Of a stretch of 64,000 bases of DNA, positions 11,115 to 22,095 are shown piece by piece. The DNA is from Suillus spraguei (lineage: Eukaryota; Basidiomycota; Agaricomycetes; Boletales; Suillaceae). The DNA is taken from positions 301,026 to 365,025 of the forward strand of contig JABCPU010000025.1 in NCBI GenBank assembly GCA_016800925.1, read 5' to 3'. The position numbers and the translations under genes were made by a program. The notes beneath the pieces are model-generated. The model worked only from the letters and a program-made list of their open reading frames with translations, was not told the origin of the DNA and ran no database searches. The first letter of the stretch is position 1, and the number at the start of each line of letters is the position of its first letter.

Positions 11115-14100
11115 CTAAATTAGCCGTGTCTGTCCGCCAGGAAGGAAACTACGCCGCCTTCGTGCACGTTCAAGCGGTGGGAGGCCATCTTCATCTTTGG
11201 CAGACCTGACGCTTGTATCTGCGTCTTGTGCTAAAGGGTACCCCGGGTGAGTGACCAGGAACAAAGAAAATACCGGAGAAATGTACCTGGTGAGCCACTG
11301 ACATCATCTGGTTGTCGCTGTCCCCCGTTGTCATCAGCTTCTGACGAGAGATTGGCTGGAATGAGATTTGACCCAGCACCCGGTGACATATGCCTCGGAA
11401 GCATAGAACGTCGCTTCTGTGGAACGGAGCGACATGAGAGTATAAAGCACGACTTGGACGCTACATACCTTGTTGGTACCTGCAATATTGACCATTTCTA
11501 AATCAACTTTGAACTTAACCTCATCTACCCTAGATCTTTGCTCAACGCACTCCACCACCCATGCGATGCCAACGACGAGTGGTTTGGGGTCATTCAGAAG
11601 TCTAACGCATGATCAACGAGGTTCTACATAATGTTAATGAGAATTAGCTGACCTATATCGCGTCAGCGTGCTCGCTGAACCATTCTTATACACAATGTGG
11701 GTGCAGCTCTGCCCAACACGAGCAAGTATCTAGAGAGAGGCAATCGTTGGAAATCAAGCAAGTGGCACCATATTGTGACTTACTCTGGCACCGAGCCCTC
11801 TCAACATATCGACGAACAGACCCCCCGCGTCATCACCGTCATCCGTCCGCACATCCACAAATATTGCGCACTTTTTTAACACTTTCAAAACGCTCTTACC
11901 TGCGCTTCCACCTTCCATGGGACTAACAGCGGCGTTACTGTTTGAAGGTGCATTCCGCTGCGAAGCCGTGCCATCCGTACCTTCATTAGGCCTGCCTCTT
12001 TCCTTCGCATCCTGGGCGGATGTGGAGCCTGAACCTGCACCTGATGCACCATAATATGTACTACTCGATGACCGAAGGCCTGTACGCGTGCCTACTGCAA
12101 CTAGCTTCGGCGGAGTTTTCGGGAGAGCAGAGAGCGATTGTGATAAAGCATGCAGCGCGCTTGATGCACGGCGCGAGTCCCACCCGTCGGGCTGTTTGCC
12201 TTTGTCGGCTGTGACTACTAGTTCTTCAATCACGAGGTCTGTCTCCTTATTCTGTTCTTCGGAAGTTTTACTGCCAGACGATACAGATTGGGTTGCCACA
12301 TCGAGTCGCTTTCCCTGCCCGAGATCCCCTTCCGCACCCCAAATATCGACGGTCGTATTGGTAATATGATTATCGTCCACGGTGTCTCCAACTCCACCTT
12401 TCACTGGACTAGCCATGACACTTGGTAGGCTTGTCTTTCGACTGGCCTTCAGAGACGGCTTCACAAGACCTGGACCAAAGATACCAGTGGTGGTACGCCC
12501 AAGTGCTCCGCTCTTATCTTTCATCCTTCCCACCATACTGAATCGGCTAGGGCCAGAAATAGTAGTATGGCGTTTCAGTGAAGATGCCGTCGGTCTCGCA
12601 AAGGTTCCTGATAAGCCAGTAAGATGACTATCGTCCTTGACCACTGAATGAACTGCTCTTGTGTGTTCGTCTTTGTCTGAACTGATATTGAAGCCCAAAC
12701 TCGTATTCGGTCGACTTGGTGGAGGCATGGCAAGTTTCTCCAGAGCTGTTGACAGTGTGAATAGCGAAGACTTGGGTTTCGATGGAGCGAAAATGCTGGA
12801 ACCACTAATAAATGGCCTTTTTACTGGGGAAATTCCCGCGCGTTGCTTAATCGGAGACACTGGAAGTGGAATCCTTGAAGGAGACGGAGGTGGTAGTTGC
12901 ACACAGGTGGATGATGATGGACCAGTAGTAGACGACGAAGGTACAGGTTTGGCTTTCATGAAAGAGGGAAGCGATGTTTGTTTAAACTTGATAGGGTCTG
13001 GAAAACCTTTGACCGATAAGCTATCAAAATTTGAAACTAGAAATAAAATTGTGAGAAAAAATACAATAACGATGCGCTTAAATTTACCCTTGAAAGCCGA
13101 GGCATGAGATAAAGATGACATACCGGCAGGCTCATCGTCTGTACTCAATGAGGTGTTTATAGTGCCGGGTTCGGGTGGTGCATCGCTTTTGTCGAGGCTC
13201 TCGGGCCTCTTCTCTTTCATTGATACGCTGCGTGTCACGCGGCGAGGGGCAGCAGGTGGAAGCATGACCTTCTTGCTTTTCGATAAATTTCCGATAGGCT
13301 TTGAGCGCGCTGCATGAGAACTTCCAATAGTTGCTGAGCGCCCCCGTTTCACTGGTACAGGCGGAAGGGGCATAAGCGACGAAGCGGACGTGGATGGACG
13401 CGGAAGACGAGAGGGAGCGGCTGAAGAGGTTGACCCTGCAACATTCAGCGGCGAAATGTTATTCACAACATCTTGAGATTGGTGAGATTTCTTCTATCAA
13501 ACGGGGCGTTAGTTCTTCTGTAAGGTATTCGACACCCAATATTAAGCACACCTCAACAGCAGCAGTGGATAGACTTGATATAGCGGGACGGTGATCCATG
13601 AATGAAGCAGGCGGTAGAGGCGTAAGAGGAGAAAGGGATACGTGTGAAGGATATCCGGTCAGATTTCGTGGTGTCGCAGACTCAACATGAATGATCGGGT
13701 TGGTTGTATCGGGAAGCTTAAGGTCAAATTTCGGTACGTTTGTGAAGTGGGACAAAGCGGACGCAGTATCAACATCCATTGCGTACGCCGTGCTGGGAGC
13801 ACCCTCAGAGAGTGGTGTGAGCGGAGATGTCTGGATCGCTTCTGTGGGCGGAGAAACAGGCGTGATCTTCAGTTGATTAGGCACCTTCCGAGGCGAGCGC
13901 ATGGGAGAAAGGGTTCGAAGGTCAAGTGCTGGAACATGGTCTGTAGGAAGCGGAACAGAGCGTGCCCGCCCTGAAAAAACGAAGCATGATTTGAACTTGT
14001 CGTTCGTAGCATGGCATGCCGATTCAGTGGCAGCGCGGACAAACAACCTTGCCATTTTCCTAGGAGATTGTGATGTCAATTCACGGTTCTCTACATAGTG

Positions 14101-14437
14101 ACCCATCGACAGCAAGCGCAACGCTGGTAATGGATCAACTTTGATACGCTTTGCTTCGCGATGACTGGTGGGACTGAGTAGGTCTTCGGTATGTGTATCG
14201 GACGACCGTTTGTTCTTCTTCGGTGACAAGAGTATCTCGTCATTCTCGTTTCGTCTTCCTCCTCTTTTTCAACATCCATATCTTCTTCGCCTTCCTTTTG
14301 TTCGTTTGATTCTAAATGTAATGGTTCCTCGACGTGACTCTGGCGTGCTTAAGAGGAGAGCGCGCGAGGGGTAGCCTCAGGATGTGATCAGGTACAGCTA
14401 GTTGGGATCGCGTTCTCTTGGAGATTTCGATGGACAT
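11115..14437 (-). CDS. BRCT-domain protein, microcephalin-like
   Basis: This is a probable nuclear chromatin / DNA-damage protein. A long, Ser/Pro-rich, disordered N-terminal part carries many SP/TP sites (SPTSHREAKRIKVD, LTPLSEGAP, PTSPVKR-type motifs) and basic patches. One C-terminal BRCT domain follows: CAIFVDVRTDDGDDAGGLF, GLGARILARVGQSCTHIVYK, PLVVGIAWVVECVEQR with the conserved Trp. The tail runs to LPPLERARRRSFLPGGQ and a TAG at 11115-11117. The proposed start is ATG 14437 (MSIEISKRTRSQLA). An intron of 51 nt (13037-13087) is in frame, which explains a false hydrophobic stretch (IVIVFFLTILFLV) if it is read through; another joins STAAVE to KKSHQSQ. Near 14230-14260 the frame changes between EEEDE and ILLSPKKN, which no good intron explains (see findings). 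Single-BRCT architecture differs from vertebrate MCPH1, which has three. Confidence 0.75.
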
Positions 14438-16463
14438 GTACGTTTCACCGCAGAGGGAAGCCGCGTGCTCGCTATCTAATGCGGTGAGCTGAAGCTCTGT
14501 GGCGTCAGTCCCGCGTCACGGATGATTGTCCGTTGATGAGTTAACGTTTACACCGTCTGACAGTCGAAGCACGTGACAAGGACCACACCACGGCCCACAG
14601 TTCACGTCAAGTTGCAATTGTCCAGTCAGATTATAGATTATTTCATCCTGCACGATGTTCAAGTCGATTCCAAAAGTGTTTAATGACAGCCACTCCCCCT
14701 CCTCGATAACGCCGGGTCTGCCGTTGCTCTGAGTCACTTGTGATTTGTCGACCATCATGCATGATTGACTCAGAGCCTTATTAATAATCAATGCCAAAGA
14801 CGACCAACTGAACAGCTTCAACCTCAATTTATACTGCCTATAATACACGCAAAGTGCGCAGCAAGATGTGGTCATGCTCAGCCATGGCTGGTAATGCATA
14901 TGCGCCCATCCTAGACTACCCCTCCAGACTAGTCGTTTCAGAATGGAAAACGCCGCATGTGGCCCGGACGGTAGTGCACGAACTCAATTCGAGCCACTGC
15001 AATTTCGTTTGATCCGCTTAATCGTTATGGGTAATGTGGTTCTCATACTATGCAGTTCTCTCAGGCTCAATCGCCGCCTTCTCGATGACCAGACTCGGAT
15101 GTTTTTACCCCATTCGCCGAGAGTTCTTTTATGGTTTCTTGTGGTCTTATGCTGACCCCTATTGCTCCGCCAGTGACACATGGGTCCTGCACTGTCTATA
15201 CAGCATATGAACCGAAAGTATGTTTAGTATTTACTCAAGTCAGTCTCTCCTATAAATCGTTGATTCCCAAGTACCACTGCTGTGGCGCCTTCTGAACATT
15301 TTAATCTACCTCGAGCTCCTTCTTTACAGAACCGAACCACTAGCATCTGCACAGGATTTTCAGATGTCGGAAACTCCCATAATTTTCAAGGTCCATCGTT
15401 CACGAACCATCTTGTACGTAGCTTTTGGACCTAAGTACGGTCTTTTTTGGGTAAGTTGTTTTAACCCGTATCCACCGTTTGATTGTTTGCAGGTCTGATT
15501 TTAGAAGATTTGAACTTTCATCTGATATGTATCTCAATCTCAATGGGCGTACTACATACATTGTGGCCCATACTGAACTAAGGTATGCACTGCACGCATG
15601 CATGGCCATCGTAACCCGCTTACAATTGGATGATAACTTAATCGTTCCACAGGCAGATTGTCATTACCGTAGACTTCTTCGGAAACATCATCACAGCATG
15701 GCATCAGGGGAGTCGATTGATGCAAACGAGCTTTCATTGTTGTCGCTGATAAGGTTTCTCTGGTTACTATACAAGAACTCTACTAGACTTGGCCCTTCCA
15801 GATACTTCCGCTCTTCCGCATCATTGCTGGCTTCTGTTTGTATCAATGCTGTAGCCAACCTCATCACCAGTCATCACCCCTTGTATTTCACATCCTTATC
15901 ACAGGTTGACAGTCACTGCAACACAGTGTAATTTGTCGCCTGTCCTGACCAAAACCAGGCAGACATAGAAATATCCAGTGCGCCAACGCCGCCTCGCCCA
16001 GCCGCGTTGCTTACAGTCTTGGCTGACTATCCTAATATTATGTTAAGGGTCAACCAATACCATTCATGCGCCAAAACAAAACAATTCTCATTTGGATTAC
16101 CAATTATGCGACCAGTCACTGATTAATCTGGAACTAGCAATTAAGCCTAAGGGCGCTCCTATTGAAGTGGCTGAAAGTATTTCATCAACAGCAAATCTAA
16201 ATATCAAGCAGTGCACGGCGAGTTCATATTTCTAATTTTTTGCTTGCAACCTGCGGCTAACCGCTCTGGTGAACCAATACTACGATCGCGTGTGCTTTTG
16301 CACGCACGAGAATTTATTGATGGTATCAAAAGTACAATTCAATGGCACTAGAATTTATATTTTACCAGAATTTACATTATGTAATTGTATTGATATCTTA
16401 CGTATCCTTTCAAGTTGCCTTTTTCGTCACCCACTCATCTCCGCAGCGCCACATGGACTTGTT
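14438..16463. other. Intergenic, about 2 kb
   Basis: There is no confident gene. Short frames at 14516-14899 (minus) and 14943-15930 (plus) contain some hydrophobic stretches and possible splice sites (gtaagt near 15450), so a decayed membrane-protein gene is possible, but no coherent model was found. The region includes the divergent upstream areas of the BRCT gene and the Asteroid-like gene. Confidence 0.4.
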
Positions 16464-19083
16464 ATGGGCGTTCATGGCCTCACCACCTATCTGCGAGAGA
16501 ATCAGCGAATTCTCGCCAAAGCCATTCAATTCCCCTCGAGCTCGACTGATGTGACTTCAATCGTGGTCGATGGTTGGTCGTGAGTATATGAAGATGTTAT
16601 CGATTGCTTGGTGATGACAGTGATTATGCTGCACCCGTCAGGTTCATCTATGAGCTTTATGAAGAGTCTAAATTACCTTGGGTGTATGGTGGCGAGTACA
16701 AAGCGTTCTCTTCATGCGTCGAAGGTGTCGTGAAAGCATGGATGGCTGTGGGACTCAGGGTATATTTTGTCTTCGACGGTACGTCCCTTGGCCTCTTCAT
16801 TGTGGCGCATCCAAGCTCATCCAAGCGATATTCTGGAAAGGTTCTGCCCCAGAGCTAAAGATTCCTACTCTCATCAGCCGCCTCAATCACTCGATTATTG
16901 AAAGGAGCCTTCTTTTCTTCAGAACTTCCGAGACATCACGCTCAACTCCCCGCTTTCTGCATGAGACGCGGATGATACCACCACTTGCATATTATGCATG
17001 CTTGCATGCACTCTATGAAATCGCCTCATCAGAAGATACTTTGCAAGTGCATTTAGCAGATGAAGAAGGCGATCCTTATGCCGTCGAACTCGCCGGCAGG
17101 CTCGGAGCATTTGTTGTCGGCAATGACTCAGATTTTGTCATTCTCAATTCTGGGAAATATGCAGGATATATTCAGCTCGACGACATGCTGTGGGCAGTGC
17201 CTAATTCTGTGGACCCAGGCTCTGGTGACGAGGACGGCGAGTTCCGCATAGTAAAGAAGACAAAGGCAAAAAAGAAAAGCGCTGCTCAGCAAGGGATTCG
17301 CAGGGGTCTAATACCTCCCGAGCATAGCACGGATCTCACATTGTCAGTTTCGGTCTATACGCCGGCTGCCTTGGCATCCCATTTCAAGATTCCAGTCACC
17401 CTGCTACCCTTGCTCGGCGCCCTTATCGGAAATGATTTTTCCAACCAGTCTTCCACACAACGGAATGTACAAAGTTTATTTTTCGAGCGACAGCTAACGT
17501 TATCGCAACGCCTTTCCCGTGTCGGATCCACTTTAAGCGGTATACTCTCTGCTGCCACTCAGAAACGAAAAGCCAGGCATCAGGTCGGCTCAGTCATGGA
17601 TTTGATTGACAGATCTGTGCACGAACTCCTAATCAGACCACCAAGCACCATGGCTTCCGGAGAAATAGATGCCATCGTTGACCGGATCGTTAACGCAACA
17701 TTGCAGTACGCAATTGACAAGTATGACGGAGATACATTTGGACCGGATGGTCTTTGGCCTAGCAAAATTTGTGCACTGCATCGCGCCGAAACTTGCCGCC
17801 TGCCGGGACTGTTCTCTCGTGCGCTATTACTGTCTACCGACAATGAAGCAGACGCAGCGGAGCACAATACTCAACTACCACAGCTCTACCTTCTCTACAT
17901 CTCTGCATATAGGTCGGGTCACTTACAACCAAAGCTCATGGATATCTTGAATACTGGGACTTTTTGGCCAAGGTTGTTTTTGGAAAACCCTGATGCGGAG
18001 AATGTAGCGCGGAGTATCGGCAGACCTATACGGGAGTGGATCTATGCCATTTTGGAAGATGCCGTAGGACTGCCGGAAGCGCCAGAGGAAACTGACTCTG
18101 AAGTGGAGCAATTTGATACATCTCAGGTGGACGAGGAAGACGAGGATGAGCTCATTGATGTCGTGGAAGAAGAGTCTGAAGACGATGGGACCGATCTCCT
18201 CGCTCCATTGCGTGGTGAGCTCCAAAAACTTCGTGCGCCAGATGAAGAGTCAGAGATTCCGGCGTCGGTCATATCCCAATCCCGGTCTCACATTCCACCG
18301 CGACCAAAATGTGTCATAGAATACATTAGACGAGGAACACGCGTTGCTCCGGAAAGTGTGACAGTGTCAGATATTTCCGAGCTATTAGTGTCATCCGCAT
18401 TTCGTGGCGATAGTCAAGAAGATTGGACCCCCCTGCCACTCAGGTCCACGTCGGAACGGATGTCAGTTTTTCTGCATATCCTTCATAGCAGAACTGTTGC
18501 TCTGGAAGAATTACCAAGCGAGCAACTCATGTGCGCCCTCGTTTTACGATGGGTCGTGCGGGTGATGCACCTGCGAGCAATAGAATCCCCAAGTAAAGAA
18601 CGGGAGAAAGAGAAGTGGACTAGATCGGAGGCAGGCGCCTTCCTTGCATTTTACACATCAGGAGGGCATGATGACAATCTCCGTACCATGCCTGACCCTG
18701 GACCTGGACCTGAAACTACGCCAATCAGCAGTCGTAGCATCCAGCTTATGGCCCAAGTGCTTATGGCAATAGAGAGCATACATCACCTATCTCAAGTTCT
18801 CTTGGTTTCAGAACGAGTTCCAGTTCGTGTTCATACGCTATCAGGCCAGACGTTTCATATGCTCCTTGCCCAAAAGGGCTTGAACTGTCGAGACACTCTA
18901 CCGGTCGGGCTTTGGGATGCATGTACAGAGGGATTAAGTGATACCTTTGCAGAAGAGCGCCAAGTCAAAGTCAAAAAATCGAAGGTCAATGGAAAGTCCA
19001 TTGAGCGACCACCAGTGCGGAAAGCTGTACGTGTTGGGGCAGCAGGTGGCCAGTTTGGATTGTTGGCTGATCTTCAAGTTTAA
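16464..19083 (+). CDS. Asteroid / XPG-like nuclease-domain protein
   Basis: The protein begins MGVHGLTTYLRENQRILAKA (start 16464), the N-terminal signature of Asteroid-type proteins in the XPG/FEN1 (PIN-like) superfamily. Three exons are inferred: 16464-16579, 16621-16778 and 16841-19083, with introns of 41 and 62 nt. They join VVDGWS to DYAAPVRF and YFVFDG to SAPELKIPT in frame, giving about 838 residues. The acidic metal-site motifs are present: VVDGWS, VYFVFDG, VHLADEEGDPYAVELA and GNDSDFVIL. A glutamate/aspartate-rich insert lies near 18080-18190. The molecular role of fungal Asteroid proteins is not well defined; in animals it is linked to signalling, and nuclease activity is not proven. 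The C-terminus is basic. The ORF is intact. Confidence 0.85.
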
Positions 19084-19467
19084 CGTACTTGTCAACTTCC
19101 TGTACTTTTTTTAATATATAAAAGAACTGAAAGTTCTGTAGACTAAGAGAGCAGTTGGCAGTTGGAACGTTCGGTGACCGTGGCATTGCCGTCTTGCTGT
19201 GCTGTACCTTACATTTTACATAATCTGGCTGTGTTTTCTAAATCATCTAGCGCTCAGAGCCGGAGGAATATTTACAAGTACGCACCGCAATGCAATGCAA
19301 TGTATTACAGGCTTACAGCAACTTGTTCTGGCAACTTGCCTACCGACGCTAACAAAAGATGTTTGGGCAATGGTACTGCATGATGCATGATAGCCAGCCT
19401 ATAAAAGGTGATGCATACTCCTTCAATCCTGCACAACAAGTCTCCCGCGCGCTGATCATCACTTGCC
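19084..19467. other. Intergenic / promoter region
   Basis: An AT-rich stretch (tttttttaatatataaaag) follows the Asteroid gene. A TATA-like tataaaagg at about 19400-19408 lies 60-70 nt upstream of the next start codon. Confidence 0.45.
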
Positions 19468-19962
19468 ATGCGAACCTCTATAAGACGACAGTCTCCAGCC
19501 CCCGCAGATGTTATCACATATCGCTTTAACAATCAAATGATATACGTCCCCCCGGCAGAGAGCTTTGACGTGAGTCTTTCAGCCCTAGCCACTGGACCAC
19601 TAAACTGAACGCGACGATCATTGCAGCAAGCAGTCACATTTGCGAGATCAGCATTCGAGAATGATCTCACCGGGATTGACAAAAGCCGGATATCCTTCTC
19701 GCTGAATGTACTGGCGAATGGGAAGCAGAGTTCTGTGGGCATCAGCCGTGTAGCATGGCCGACGATCATGTCGCATCTGGCACGATATGAAATCATAGAC
19801 GTGCACGTCCAGCCGGAGCTCAAAGTAACCGGGCCCCCTCCGAGCTATCGGTCTTGTAGCTCAACCGAGGGCGGTGAGAAGGAGAAACATTCGTCATCAC
19901 ATTCGTCATCAGCTTTCCACAGTCTCGTTCCCAAAGGTCTGTTTCATCGGCTGGGTGCTTGA
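19468..19962 (+). CDS. Small conserved-type hypothetical protein
   Basis: Two exons, 19468-19569 and 19627-19962, are joined across a 57 nt GT-AG intron (gtgagt...ttgcag) and give about 145 residues. It starts MRTSIRRQSPAPADVITYRF. A compact middle contains VTFARSAFENDLTGID, ISFSLNVLANGKQSSVG and WPTIMSHLARYEIIDVHV, and the tail is Ser/His-rich and low-complexity. No signal peptide or membrane segment is seen. I do not recognise a named domain. The clean splice, codon pattern and TATA-like element upstream support a real gene. It is convergent with the NAD kinase gene, whose end is at 20536. Confidence 0.65.
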
Positions 19963-20535
19963 TTGCGGCATGATATTAGGCACTTTGGGGGTCGTATTTC
20001 ACTATGCAGAGATACCTTCACGTGGAGTATTAATATTTAGCTCATACCCGACACCCGAGCATAGTAAATTGTATTCGAAACACACTTGTATGCCCTATAC
20101 CCCGTCCAAGTTAATTGTACATTATTTCGAGCAAGCAATATTACATCTCATACGCGAGTGACAGACCGCCATACATCAGTGCTTTATGAATTCACAAGGA
20201 AATATGAATAAAAACGCGTGTTACTAGCTCTATGTCCCCATCATGTTACATATAGTGCCCGCTTCTCATGAACGGGTTTTCAAGTTTACTTGTTCTCGGG
20301 ACTTAATTAACAAGCCGTGTCGTGACGAGATCAAGTAATCAACGGCGCATAAACGTTGACGAGTCTAGTCACTCACGAAATCGTTGGTCCTTGATAGTTT
20401 GCCGCTGGTATTGCACCGCAAAGGACAGTGTAGAATTACACGACTAAATACCAAGGCGCTCGACCAAGCGCTTGAATTCCTTCGTAACCAGCATCAAATA
20501 CAGCATGTCATAGTTTTTGGGCGCTTACCACAAAC
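19963..20535. other. Intergenic between convergent genes
   Basis: AT-rich, no open frame of note; presumably the 3' regions of the hypothetical gene and the NAD kinase gene. Confidence 0.5.
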
Positions 20536-22095
20536 CTAGGTTTTGCCACTATAACGAAGAAGTGCCTTGCTCCTGAACGTTGCATTGTACTGCAACAAAT
20601 TGTTAATGTCCCGGACCCAATCATCTTCTTTTCCGGGTCCAACACCTTCTTCGCCTGGTTGTTCGTCTCCATAATCGGATATGGAAGAGCGGTTGATGCA
20701 AGGCACTGGGTATGGCGAGGCCTGTACAGTAACCGACTCCCCTGGATTAAGAACATGTGATACACGCCCGTCCATCGAAACACCGGCCGCAGCACGGGAA
20801 CGATCACCAATCTAATAGTGTCAATCAAACATTTGAGCAATAGCTTCCACGTGCTGTCATGATGCGCGGGACGCATGACTCACACGCAGCGTTACAGATG
20901 AAGATGAGGGAAAGACGAGCGGTCTAAATGATAAACTTCGTGGACATATTGGCACGAGCACCACAGCACTCAACGAGGGATGTACGATAGGTCCTCCGGC
21001 TGAGAGAGAGTATGCTGTTGATCCTGTAGGCGTTGACACAATCACGCCATCAGACTACGGAAATCAGTTGTGCGCGGTGCTTGGGAGACTAGTAGTACGT
21101 ACAACGGCCTCCGTGAGATGCTGTCCGTCTACATAAATATCGATGGTATTAAGGTGTGGACTTGACCCACGGTGTAGCGCAATCTCATTCATAACCTGCC
21201 ATTCTGGAATTGAGTTAGTATCACGGGTACATATTTGCAATGTTTTTCCCAAACCGTCGTCATCGATTCCTATTTTCTTGCGATCTTTGTCATAGAAAGT
21301 GCACGATAAACGCATGCGATTGAGGATGGTCGCCTTGCCTTGAAACACTGCTTCGAGCCCTTTCACAAAGTCATCGATGTCTGTCGCATGTTCAGTGGCG
21401 TCCCGGCATTAGGGTCTGTGCGCTTACGGAAGGGAAGGAGAAATCCAAGGGTGCCCATTGAGAAACTTAATACGGGAGGGACCGCTCCAAGACTAAAGAG
21501 CGATGCAGCATGGAGAATGGTACCGTCACCTCCAAGAGTCACGACAAGATCAATTTTCTCGGCATGAGGCCCTGTGATGGATTCATTCAAACAGATTGCT
21601 TCAGCGTGTACAACCTACTCACCGGGACGCCACACTTGTGCACCGAATGGAATGTCTGGACGGTCTTCAGAGAACACCTTCACACCTGGATACGTCTTCA
21701 CTACATGGCTGTTGCGTGTTGGGCACCACATGTTAGATTATCGGCTGAAACAACGCAGAAGGACTATTACACACTTCAGTAGTTCGTCGGTTGCCCCAAT
21801 CACAGGCTCAGTTCTGAGCTTGTTCACAATTAAAATGGATCGTGGAGGGTATGATGCTTCATGTAGGCTGTCTTGTTGAGCGTTAGCGGTCCACGATTGT
21901 CAATGGTAGACGGTAGACAAACACTTGGGATGATAATGCACGAGAAAGATGTAAGTATGGTAGTTGTGGGATAAACGGATTCGCGCGCGAGGTCAGAGGT
22001 AGCGACGGTCGGTTTCGTATTCGAGTGTGGAGACAATGTCGAAAAGGGAAAAAAAGAAGAGCTCGTTGCGTATGTCTGGCTATAGCAGTCAACAT
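20536..22095 (-). CDS. NAD(H) kinase, POS5-like, probably mitochondrial
   Basis: The enzyme phosphorylates NAD(H) to NADP(H). The start ATG 22095 gives [20 protein letters not shown], followed by more Arg-rich, acid-poor sequence typical of a mitochondrial presequence. An intron with a good gctaac branch site then leads to [20 protein letters not shown]. Family motifs follow: [20 protein letters not shown] (the GGDGT catalytic motif), [30 protein letters not shown] and the C-terminal VSMDG...[14 protein letters not shown]. About six introns of 45-90 nt, with donors gtgtgt, gtgagt, gtaagc, gtacgt and gtgagt, keep the frame throughout. The PPRSILIV...VPPVLSF arrangement is closer to yeast Pos5 than to Utr1. 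No disruption is seen. Confidence 0.87.

Noticed and set aside
13030..13095. Hydrophobic stretch (IVIVFFLTILFLV) suggesting a membrane segment in the BRCT protein
   Set aside because: It coincides with a 51 nt in-frame intron with good GT and CTAG ends, so it is not translated.
13459..13560. Frameshift between the two long BRCT frames
   Set aside because: An intron from gtgtgc to gatag (with aactaac) joins STAAVE to KKSHQSQ in frame.
14516..14899. Thioredoxin-like CGPWCGPC string in a minus-strand frame
   Set aside because: The surrounding residues do not fit a thioredoxin fold, there is no start or splice context, and the frame is isolated; probably chance.
15364..15930. Possible two- or three-exon gene starting MSETPIIFKVHRSRT
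   Set aside because: Splice choices give early stops in every combination tried and no domain is recognised.
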